Shown here one piece after another: positions 23,593 to 33,918 of a stretch of 64,000 nucleotides of DNA. Source of the DNA: Talpa occidentalis. Lineage: Eukaryota > Chordata > Mammalia > Eulipotyphla > Talpidae. Below the pieces are notes generated by a model. That model was not told the DNA's origin. It saw only the letters and a list, made by a program, of their open reading frames with translations, and did not search any database. The DNA lies in the NCBI RefSeq assembly GCF_014898055.3, contig NW_026555331.1, forward strand, positions 97,982,684-98,046,683, given 5' to 3'. Positions within the stretch are counted from its first letter, which is position 1. Each line of letters begins with the position of its first letter. The position numbers and the translations under genes were made by a program.

Positions 23593-25565
23593 ACAAACCA
23601 TCCAATATACATTAAATTTACATCAGTGTTGTTTTATATAACATTATGAATTTTTTGATTCTGTAAATATGAAAGATGTTGCTGAATATAGCATCCTGTA
23701 GTGTGTGACTCAACTAATTTGTCTATGATTTTGTTATGGGATATAGTTCCGTAGTCTTAAATATTATGGGGAATGCTATTTAATCAAGAAAGAACATGAG
23801 TAAATGATAAAGAGAACAATTATCTGGTAGTTTTCTGAAAAAAGCATATAGCGATAGTCCTGAGTTAGCATCATTGATCATTGTTGCCATCCTTCCCCTG
23901 CCCCAATCACCATCAAAAAAAAAAAACAAAACACACATACACATGCCATAAAAACCCAAAAACACAAGTTACACATGAAGCTTTAGCAGTCACATGTTTA
24001 AATCTCCTGAAATTTATTCCACTCTTCAGGAACAAGGTAATAATGATCACTATGTTATCCAATGCCAACATATGATAGGATATTAAATGATATGGTGTTG
24101 GTTGTGTATTCTACATGTGATTTCCAAGAGTTATATAAGTACTACATTTTTTTCAGGAGAAAATGCCTATAGTTATTTTCTTTTAAATATTTCATGTTAA
24201 ATCAGAAACAACTTCAACAGAATATATTGCGAAGGGGGCTATTTTGAATGTAAACTGAAGCAAAATTAATAGAAGTTGCTGAAATGCTAGAGAAATAATC
24301 CTAATTTTAAATGGGCTCCATGTGATGTTTGATTTCATTACTGACAAATCCAGAATGAACTTCATTTATTATGCCATGAATGTTCATTATTTTTGCAATG
24401 TATTGCCCACACATTTCCATTCCTTCTAACGTATTTTTTAGTCTCAGCATTTCTATTTTGATGTTAGAAAAATATACAACCAAAATCTATAAGACTTTGA
24501 TTAAATGTTGATACAGCTGATTTCAACACAGCCAAAGCCAGTGACCATACATGGAATCTAAACAACAGCTAGTAATTACAATGTCAAAGGCATGTATACA
24601 CTGTGAGTTATGTTTCATTGTCTGGCATGCAAATATAGTCTCTATTTCCTTTACACTATGTCCAAAGTATAAAGAAAGCCAACCAAAGAGTTCTATTTCG
24701 TTTACACAAAAGAACAAGGTTCAATCATGTTTGATAAGTTGCAAATTACTGGTAATACCACAAGTGTTGTTACAGCTGCTAAGAATGGTCAGGAGGATGT
24801 ACAAAATGCAGCAAAGGCATGAATCAAAAGAAAAAATCTAAACAAGTTTGAATGATGGTATATAGTATGGCTAACTTTAACTTCACTTGGGGCCTGGAAA
24901 TGCCATATTGGGTGCAGTGTGAGGTGCCTCATATGGAATCTGGCCTTGTGCAGCTCTGCTGGGCGTTCAGCTCTTTTCATACAAATGATGTGGCCTTTCC
25001 TGGTTTACATACAAACATAGCATTTACAAATCAAAATTCTTAGAGTCTTATAGTTTAAGACTTCAGCCACCAGGGACAAAGAAAAGAAATAGAAATGGGT
25101 GAAACAAATCAGAGACAAAAACATACAACCTGAGTTATTTTTGTTCCCAACAAACTGCAACCTCTTCAAATATTAGACCACATTGGTATATTAAAAGAAA
25201 AACAAGTAAGCAAAATTATACTTTCCTATAAATCTAAATATTTCAAATATTGGAGTTTTGAAAGACTCTGATTCATCTTGGAACTTAATTCAATAAACAT
25301 TTCCTTAAAATAGTTCATACTTACATTGCTCTTACCTCTGACACCCAATCCAAAACTTTAGGTAAATGTCTTTCTTTCAGAGCAAGAAGATTAAACAAAG
25401 CATCTTTCCTCACTGAACTTAAGTAACTTTCTGAGCTTCACGGGGTCCTCATTTCTGTGCATATAAGATAGAATAGAATGAGTGAAATGGGCAATTCACT
25501 AGAAAAATATTCACAACAACTATCGTAATGTGTACTCCAGGAGGACCGGACATTACATTCTAAAC
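23593..25565. other. Unique non-coding sequence
   Basis: No gene or repeat recognised. The block 24540-25040 is less AT-rich than its surroundings and free of recognised repeats, which makes it a candidate for conservation testing. Confidence 0.4.
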
Positions 25566-25743
25566 CAGCAGTTCTCTAACTTCAGCATGTATCAGCATAA
25601 ATGTGAGGACTTGTTAAAATATAGATTGTCAGGTGATGCGACAACCCCAAAGTTTGGGGAATAGGTTCCAAATTTTGCAATTCTATCAAGCTCCAGGTGT
25701 TAGCAATGCTGCTGGGCGAGCCATCACACATTGAGAATCACTG
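25566..25743 (+). mobile_element. MER20 (hAT-Charlie) DNA transposon fossil
   Basis: CAGCAGTTCTCTAACTTCAG at the start, GACTTGTTAAAATATAGATT, then CCAGGTGTTAGCAATGCTGC and the terminal TTGAGAATCACTG match the MER20 consensus in order. The 8-bp flanks (TTCTAAAC and ATCCAAGC) are partly similar, compatible with a decayed hAT target duplication. Confidence 0.85.
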
Positions 25744-25794
25744 ATCCAAGCACTGCTATATCCTCAGTGACTTCCATATAGTATTTAATAAAGA

Positions 25795-25925
25795 TTTGCT
25801 AAAGGAAGAGGTAGAAGCTGTACTAGGTAGATGGTATTACTCTGTTAAGTGATGAGCAAACTAAGCAATACAGCTAAGGTCACATATTTACAAAACATCA
25901 GAAGAAAGATATTAAAACGTGTACC
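25795..25925 (+). mobile_element. MIR element
   Basis: GTGATGAGCAAACTAAGCAA followed by ACAGCTAAGGTCACATA corresponds to the MIR core (GATGAGGAAACTGAGGC ... AAGGTCACA). Confidence 0.6.
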
Positions 25926-26116
25926 TTTATCATAGCATTGTGGTAAAATTTAAATAAGATGTGTGGGTGTAATTGTATGGTATGAATTAGGTGCTCAATA
26001 TATGGTAATCACTTTTATTCTGTGCGACATTAGCTCTCCGACCATTTAATACATATAAAGTTTTTGGCATGGTGCCCAAACAATTTCCTGTAAACTTTCT
26101 GAATTGATTAGTATTT

Positions 26117-26392
26117 ATTTATTTTTTTAAAGATTTATTTATTTATTTAAATAAATAAATCGGGGTACAGGCCAGATGTGCGGGAGGGTGAGAGGATTCA
26201 CCAGAGACAGAGCAGGGAACAGAACAAGCAGACTGATGAAATACACTGCTGAGGTGCCCAGAGGGCGAGACAGGAGAGGTCTGCTGCGCCATGTGGGACC
26301 CTCGCTGGCAGCCGGGATCGAACCAGTGCTGCAGAGGCTGCAGACAGCTTAACAGCACGGTGCTCAACCGCCTGTGTCACCAGGGGAGGCCC
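26117..26392 (-). mobile_element. tRNA-derived SINE, antisense
   Basis: Family body with B-box complement GGATCGAACC. A 12-bp repeat TGATT(A/T)GTATTT flanks it at 26105-26116 and 26393-26404. Its tail is unusual: four ATTT units followed by three AAAT units form a near-perfect palindrome at 26132-26161 in place of the normal ATGCATACAAGAGCT segment. Confidence 0.9.
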
Positions 26393-26404
26393 TGATTTGT
26401 ATTT

Positions 26405-26970
26405 TAACTGAGTCACAGGGTGGCCCTCTCTTCATTTCCTTTCTCAAACATATTTACCAACACTGGAGTGTGTGGAAGGCTCACAGCTAGAATGCTAGGG
26501 AACCATCTCATCACTTCTTTAACCAATTGAATTTGGTGTTTTTCAAGAGATACTATGTTTGTTTATGACCCGGTTCTTCTTGTTTTGATTATTGTAATTT
26601 AATTGAACACTAAGAAAACCTATGTAGTATGAATTCAAAAGAACAAGAGTCATTTCTAGGATAACTAAATTGAATGTTTTGGGAAGATTGTCTACCATGA
26701 GTAGCTTACAGTAAAATGCTATAATAAGCATGTATGAGTGAGGAAACTAAAAAAATCTGAAAAAAAAATCACAAAAAGATCAAAAGTCTGCAATCATACC
26801 ATTTTATACTTTTCTTTAGATGATTTATTTAGTTTAAAGTTAAAAAAGACACTGCCTGGAAGTTACATTTGATCTATTATGGATGTGATTTATGCAAAGA
26901 AAGAAACAGTACACAACAGTAAACCTCACTAGCACATGGTTGTGTGGCTTAGGTTAAACCTTGTCCTTGG
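26405..26970. other. Unique non-coding sequence
   Basis: No gene or repeat recognised. Confidence 0.4.
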
Positions 26971-27060
26971 CTATACTTATATCAGATTAAATAGACTTCA
27001 AATTAAAAAAGGTAAAAAGATACATAGACGGACACTACATTATGATCAAGGGGACAATGT
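26971..27060 (+). mobile_element. L1 ORF2 endonuclease-region fragment
   Basis: CTATACTTATATCAGATTAA, then GACTTCAAATTAAAAAAGG and CACTACATTATGATCAAGG align closely with the endonuclease part of the L1 ORF2 at 40090-40175. This is an internal piece with no 3' end, so it is not a standard retrotransposition product. Confidence 0.8.
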
Positions 27061-27158
27061 ATAGACTCTAAGCTAAGAATGATTTTTACATTTTTGAAGG
27101 GCTGTGAAAAACAAAATGAAAAAAACAAAGAAAAGAATAGGAAAAAAAGAGGCAGAAG

Positions 27159-27402
27159 GGCTCCCTGGTAGCCTAGGGTTAAGTCTCAGCACTATCATAC
27201 CCCTGCTTTCCATCTTCAGTCATGGAGCTACCCAGATGGTGAAGCTGACCTCTCCTGCCTCGCCCATGGCTCCCCTCAGCAGTGTATTTCAGTCAGTCTG
27301 CCTGTTCTGTTCCCCGCTCTGTCTATGGTGGATCCTCTCACCCCTTTCTCCTCTGGCCTAGACCCCAGATCTTCTACCAAAAAGAAAAAAGAAAAAGAAA
27401 AG
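27159..27402 (+). mobile_element. tRNA-derived SINE, variant
   Basis: Head GGCTCCCTGGTAGCCTAGGG, B-box region degenerated, body with CTCAGCAGTGTATTTCAG. The tail is A-rich with G interruptions rather than TAAATAAA. Flanked by GAGGCAGAAG at 27149-27158 and 27403-27412. Confidence 0.85.
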
Positions 27403-27543
27403 GAGGCAGAAGTGGATTACTAGGATGAGGGGAAGAGCAAGATGGAGTAGGAAGGGGAGGAGAAAAGACAAAAGTGGGAAAAAAGCAAGAGAAGAAGGAG
27501 ATATAAGAGGAGGAAAAGGTGATAGTTTTAAGGAGGAGAGCAG
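27378..27543 (+). repeat. Polypurine tract
   Basis: About 165 bp of predominantly A and G with few pyrimidines, beginning in the SINE tail and extending downstream. Long purine strands can form triplex structures; the open frame across it is a compositional artefact. Confidence 0.75.
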
Positions 27544-29064
27544 TGACAAAGGCCAAGTGAGGACTCACAAATATTTGCACTCTTGTCCTCTACAAAAATA
27601 TTCTGAAAACCCATGCTACGAAATAAAAGGGGCTTTGTCCCACATTAGCATGTTGTCTGCAGAATACACCATTATTTATGTTTTAAGTTAAAATATTCCA
27701 GGTATGCATAAATCTTTTATTTTTTTAGTGATGGTCCATTTTAATTGAATTTTTTCTATTGCTTAACAAACTATCTTGATTATGTTGGGAAAAAATTGTC
27801 CCTGCGGAGAGTTACTCAAAAATATTGTTCTCTCATTTTTCATTTACCTTATTGACATCAAGTCTGTTCACTTCTTTCGGTGGCAGAATTCTTCTTAGGC
27901 TTTATTCCAGATCTATCATTTTCATCATCTGTCTTTCTGAATAAAGTTTCCTTCTGTGGATTCAAATATTCTTGACAAATAATAGCAAATTTATATGTCT
28001 ACCCTAATGCAATTTAAAATGTATTCATTGATTTATCCATGAATGACTGGGTCTCAGCATGGTGCAAGGCAATGGACTGGTCACTGTTTCACGTGATCCT
28101 TGATCTGCTTCACTAAAGACCCCATTTCATGTCATAAGGAAAACCCCCTGCATCTGCTTTCTCGCCTTCCTGCATTGGCCCTTTCCACAACTTGTGTCTC
28201 TGCATCTATTACTGTTAGAAAGGAGAACTTAATTCACTTCTGAATGAATTTTCTTGATGTAAGTATGATTTTATACATAGGAATCTTGGTAGGGTGAAGC
28301 ACTCAGAAAAGGTAAGCATGTAAATTGTAACCTTCATACATCAGCCAATTTCCCAAAAATGTATAAAGGTACTGGTAATGTTTTGTGTAGCACAGCACAA
28401 CCTTAGGAAATACTATTTTTTAAAAGGTTTTTTAATCTCCAAGGTAAAATAAAGGTGTATTATAAACCCATATGGTAATACTTTGCAACAGTTGGGCTGA
28501 GACAGTGTACTGCTAATTTGCACAGTTCTTTTTGTAGGTTTAATGTATTTCTTTTGTAAATGCAGTTCTGAAGGCAAGGGTATTATTAATTGCTAATGTT
28601 GCCCCTGGTATTCCAATATTCACTGCTAATTATATAAACCAGTACACTGTAGTCTTAGTGAACCATTTTTCTTCTGCTCTGAGATATTTGATCATAAGGA
28701 ATTCCATCTCTGGAACAACTTGCATTAGGTTAGCCCCCTGGGAAAGTTCTAATTTACAAGATCCTTACCAAAAAAAAAAAAAAGCAAATCTGTTTCAAAG
28801 AGATTACATTATAAATGTAAACTTCCTAATGAGCTTGAGTGAAATGCTGTAGGCTACAACTGGTGAACTTTGAAAGTTTTTACCCTTTTCCTCTTCCTAT
28901 ATATATATATATTTTTATGTAATCTGTATCCTAAGCCCTATAAAGAGACCAGCTGTTACTCACAGTGAACTGATGCTTGCAGCCAAATCCTACATTTCTC
29001 TCACATAGATGATCCTTCCCTTATTATTGTTTTCATTAAAAAAGTGTTTACTAGTAATAAAACT
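27544..29064. other. Unique non-coding sequence
   Basis: No gene or repeat recognised, apart from a short A-run at 28770-28782 and a short TA run at 28898-28912. Confidence 0.4.
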
Positions 29065-29175
29065 GTACTGATTTTATACCAAATGCCAGGCTAGGCAATT
29101 TGTGTAGAATGCCTCATGATCTTCATAGCAAGTTAGCTTGCCCAAGGTCTCTCAGCCATTAATTAGCGTAAAAGA
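29065..29175 (+). mobile_element. MIR-like fragment
   Basis: ACCAAATGCCAGGCTAGGC at the start and GCTTGCCCAAGGTCTCTCAG near the end correspond to MIR (TGTGCCAGGCACTG ... CTTGCCCAAGGTCACACAG). The middle is shortened. Confidence 0.55.
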
Positions 29176-30151
29176 AAATGTGTCACTTTGGCTTGCTGGA
29201 TACTGAGAGATTAGAAGGAATGTTAAAAATATAAAGAAATCAAATAGCAGTTATTTAAACTGTTTTAAAAATCATAAATGTACATCATGTAGGGGTCTGA
29301 AAACTAAATTATATAACTGATGTTTTCTTCTTTTCTGTTCTTGGCATGTATCTGTGATAAAACTGTAATTGTGTTACAGTATATTAATGTATAGTGTATG
29401 TTATAGAATCATTTTTGAGTAATTGTGATCTTAATAAATACTGTCAATTAACTGACAAATGTGTCTTGCACACAATTACCTACTAATATAACACTAGCAT
29501 ATGAAAATTTTCATATTTATATCCAGCACTATAAACTGCAAAAGTTCACTGCTCTCTTTCCAGGGACCTGGCTCCAAGGTTCAAACTAATTATTTTTATT
29601 CCATGTATGACCCTGATTAAAACTCTTCATATCTATGGACTCTGATTTCTTTATGTAAAAATAAAAGGGAATGGTTAGTATGGTTAGGTAACATAACTCC
29701 AAAATTCTATGAAATTTTTAATTTAAAATTTCAAAGATCTTCATTGTATGCCCAAATCAAACCACAGCTTTTGAAGTCTGGAATATTGCTCTTAGTTGAT
29801 TTGTTTCATTTCCTCCTACTTGACTCCATTTAACCATTCTATTCTTCATCATTCTCCTCTGAAGTGGCTCTTCAGAGTCACTTCTCAAAACAGAACTTCT
29901 ATACTGTTGACAGTATAAAAGAGTTAATTTCAAGGAGAAGCTAGCAGACAGGAAGATGAAGGAGGGAGGAAATTTTAAGCAATCATCCTTTAATGGATAT
30001 CCAATTTTCTCTCTCTTGTCTCCTCTTTTGTAACTTATAGCAATTAAACAGATCCAAGAAAGCAGCACTTTCTGCTCCTTTGTCCAAATCCAAAAGGTTT
30101 AATATGTGTGCCTCTTCAGTTCCATTGCAATCTAACTCTAGATCCTTTGAT
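29176..30151. other. Unique non-coding sequence
   Basis: No gene or repeat recognised. Confidence 0.4.
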
Positions 30152-30400
30152 TTCATTTTTTATTGAGTTAACATTGGTTTACATTGTTGTTTCCATTATA
30201 CACGTGTAGATGTAGGATCCCCGCTTCAGGTATTGCTGCCATAGCGTGCCCGCCACCTAAGAGCTGCTAGTCTGCCACCTGAGACCCGTGTGCTTCCTTT
30301 CCACCTTGTTCTCATTCCCCCATCTTCTTCCCTTCCTCCTTGGGTTGCCTCCATTCCACAGCCAGCTTTAAAAGTCGAATTTTTTTAGCTTGGTTTTATC
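30152..30400 (-). mobile_element. L1MA-type 3' end, antisense
   Basis: TTTTTATTGAGTTAACATTGG followed by a CT-rich region corresponds to the antisense of an L1MA-type 3'UTR, the same family feature seen at 4166. Confidence 0.6.
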
Positions 30401-30786
30401 TGACTTTTTTTTTTCCCCTATAGACCACATATTAGCAAGAAAAGAAAATGGTAAAGGCCACTTAGACCATATCTGCTGTCCTTTCACAGGCACAGCCACA
30501 CTTCTCAGCTGTCATTTTCTCTAAAGGGTGCTTTCTAGCCCCACTAAAGGAGATGAGAAATGGGAGAGAGGAAGCAACTCTGAATTTTTATCAGCAATTT
30601 CTGGGTAGATCACAGAAATTGGAGATAAAATTCTGAAAAAAAAATAGAACTGATTATCATGTATGATTAAATGTAATATTCCCATGATATGCATGGAAGA
30701 GAGGAGAGATCCAAATGCAGGGAGGGGGAGAGCAAAATAGAAAGGGGAAAATTCCTATAAGCACATTGTGCTTTGAAATATTTATT

Positions 30787-31107
30787 TATTTATTTATTTA
30801 TTTATTTTAAATAGAGGCATGTTTTATTTATTTGTTTGTTTGTTTGTTTGTTTTGTTTATACAAGCACTGGGTACAGTCAGAAGCACAGGAGGGTGAGAG
30901 AATTCACCAGAGCCAGAGCGGGGAGCAGAGCAGGCAGAAGGACTAAAGCACACTGCTGAGGGGAGCAGCGGGCGGCAGGAGAGGTCTGCGCGCCATGTGG
31001 GACCCTCCTCTGGTGGCCGGGGAGCAGCCGGGGATCGAACCAGCGCCGCAGAGTCTGCGGGCAGCTTCACAACCCAGCGCTCAACTGCTGCGCCACCGGG
31101 GAGGCCC
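30787..31107 (-). mobile_element. Young tRNA-derived SINE, antisense
   Basis: CpG-rich copy with an intact B-box complement and a tail of TTTA and GTTT repeats. A perfect 13-bp duplication TGAAATATTTATT flanks it at 30774-30786 and 31108-31120. Carries the GTACCCAGTGC subfamily marker. Confidence 0.95.
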
Positions 31108-31120
31108 TGAAATATTTATT

Positions 31121-33758
31121 AAGTAATCATTTGCATCTATAATATTTTTCCATTTTTATATATTGAAATTTTACCTCCATTTGAGAGGTTTTTTGACAAA
31201 TTAGCATAGGCAGCAATCAGTATTTATGAATTTTGTTTTTTCTAAAAATATATTAACTTTCTGAATATGAAGGTTTCTTATAAAGTCTGAAACTGGATAA
31301 AACTTTATGGACTGGACATATCAATGTGGGGTAAAAAGGTGATAATTTAGAAGGTAGAATGTGTGCTCTGAAATACTGATAATCAGAAAACATAGAAACA
31401 CATCTTGCATAATATTTCTAAGCAATCCCTCCCCCTGGTCTTCTTTAAACACATCCCAGTTATATGCAACAGAAAGTAACAAATCAAAGGTTCCGATCTG
31501 CAATCTCAGTTGAGGAGTCAGTAACTGCTTTGACCCAGGCTGGCCCTTGTATCTTGCCTCCTTCCCTAACCCAGAGTATATTACCCTCTCTGTGTTTCTA
31601 AGTGGATTACTTCCTGCTTTGAAGATTTCTGAGATGAGATGGGAGACATGCTCTTTCCTTCCTGTTCTTCTGAGATCATTATCATTTTTCTTAATCTAAT
31701 GATATGTAGAAACTGAGTTTTCTAAACAACAATTATGAGAATTTCTTTGTAGGGCAATGAACATTGCTAAGAATGGGGAAGAAGCTAGACAATGACTGGC
31801 ACCCGGGCTGGAAGAAGGAACCCTTCAAAGAGGGAAAGGAAAAGAAATGAGGCTGAACAGTGTGGGAGGAATGGTTAGGGTTGTTTGACCTTGTGGTTGG
31901 CAGCAGGAAGGAAAGATTTGGCAAAGAAAAACATCTGTTTTTTTAAGTGAAATGCCAATGGACTGTGGGATGTTACCTACCCACCCCAAGCCACAATCCC
32001 ATAAAAATTCAAAAATAATATACTAAATGAGCTTGGATTTCTTATAAAAGGGAGTGAAAAGAGTTGTGTTTCTGGTCAAGACTGGCATTGGCTGAAACAT
32101 AGCCAAAAAAATGGAAGGAGGTGGTTGACATCAGGATGTTATTATTATTGTGAGGCTAAGGCTTTCAGGAGATTTCTGGAGGAAACTTCCTCTGCACTTC
32201 TCTAGGCTTTAGAAGTCTCCTGCCATCTACACTCATAGCATAGACACCAAATTCAGGCAAGAAATGTTGTTGAAAGAAGCTCAGACAAATAGGAAGAATG
32301 TCCGAGGCACACCCACATATATAGGCACTGACTGACATTAGCAGATGTTTAGTCAAGTACATTATTTTCCTATGCTCTGTATAAATCTTAAGTTGCATGT
32401 TTTTATGCTATATAGAAGCTCTGAGTCTACCTGCAGTGTTTTACCAGCTATATTATTTCAGTCAAAAAAAAAAAAAATCAAGGAGTGAAACACTATGTTG
32501 TTTAAAATTTGCCAGGAATTCTTAGCTGATGAAACAACCATTCTCAAAGGCCTCATCTTCTCCGTTATCCCAGTGTTAACTAAACACAGAAACTATTTTG
32601 TTAAAATAGATTGCAGACACAAAGAAAAATTATTTCCAAAACCCTCAAGTCAGGTGAAAAAAGTCGCTGGCATTTTGTCCAGGGATCTACAGCAATGTTC
32701 CTGGAGCCAGGAGCTCATACAATGCTTCCTGCCTGCCTTACTGCTGGCAGATATGGCTGCTGGCTGGAAATAATCGTTTTTAATAATGCAGATCATCACA
32801 AGAGCTCGTGGGAAATCACTCTAAATATTACCCTTGGACTTCAGTATAGAAATATGGCTAAGGGAAATTGTCCCTATGATGCTCAAGGGTTAGAATAATA
32901 TGGAAAAACCAACTCAGTTCAAATAATTTATTGTCTCTGCCATGCTTTTTGCATAGCACAGCTTAAGCTGTCATTCACCAAAGGGCTATTTATACAGTCT
33001 GAAATTCCAAAGGATTCCTGGGCTTGTGTTCTTCTACTCTCTTTAAATGATGCATAATGAGGTACTCTATAGAGGTCTTTTGTAATGAATCTGGGGCTGT
33101 TTGGTTTGGGCCCCATCAAAGGGAGGGAAGAACAGTAACTGGTTGTTTGAAATTTTATATTATAGAAACTATACTCTGCTGCCACTTGAATTTGTTAGCA
33201 TCTTTAAAATAAACTCTATCCCCAGACAAAACCAACTAAATCTTTGTATTCTTGACATTTCACTGTAGAGGCCAATGGGAGGTGTAAAGAGAAGCCATAA
33301 GGAATACAGGAAGTCATTTCCTAGAGGAGCATTCCAAAGGAGATATGCCTGGTGTTGTTGATGGTGTTTTTCCTGAAGGTGGCCAAGTTTTTCTTGGCTT
33401 CTTTGACATAATTATAATGCTTGCTTTATTCCTAGGCATGGTAGTGTTGAGATTTGAGTTGCAGAGTTGTCAAACCAAATACCTGCTTGATATCTCAAAC
33501 TGCAGGAGCCCCAGCTCAACTTGCTCAATTTTTTGCTTCCAACCACTGTGACTCTCAAGTACCTGGTACATCTTCTTTCCTTATTTCACCAAACAGCAAT
33601 TAATTCCCCATTCATCTAAAACATAAACACAGCAGTATATGGGAATGTAGTTTGGGGAATAATATGAGAGAATTGAAAGAGAGAGACAGACACTTAGCTC
33701 AGTTTAGGCCAAGTTCCCTAGGAAGTTAACAACATGCCTCTAACAAGATCATTGAATT
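31121..33758. other. Unique non-coding sequence
   Basis: About 2.6 kb without a recognised gene or repeat. The block 32500-32890 has balanced composition and no repeat signature, so it is a candidate conserved non-coding element. An A-run lies at 32465-32477. Confidence 0.4.
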
Positions 33759-33918
33759 GCATAAATATCAATACCTTGCTTGTGATATTATAACTACAGT
33801 CTTAGAAGATGTTATTGTTTGAGTGGAACTGGGTAAAAGGTCCACAGGCTCTCTCTGCATTGTTTCTTATAGCTGTTATGAATCTGTAATTACCCATAAT
33901 AAAGAAAAAGTTTTAAAA
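33759..33918 (+). mobile_element. L1M (L1ME-type) 3' end
   Basis: AGATGTTATTGTTTGAGTGG, AACTGGGTAAAAGGTCCACA and TATGAATCTGTAATTACCC, ending AATAAAGAAAAAGTTTTAAA, follow the terminal 3'UTR of L1ME elements (AAACTGGGTGAAGGGTACAC ... TGAATCTATAATTA). Confidence 0.7.

Noticed and set aside
24551..24841. 96-codon open frame
   Set aside because: No known motif, no splice or promoter context, and length is within chance for AT-rich DNA over 64 kb.
27358..27691. Open frames rich in Lys/Arg/Glu or in Leu/Ser/Pro
   Set aside because: Produced by the polypurine tract; low-complexity composition explains them.
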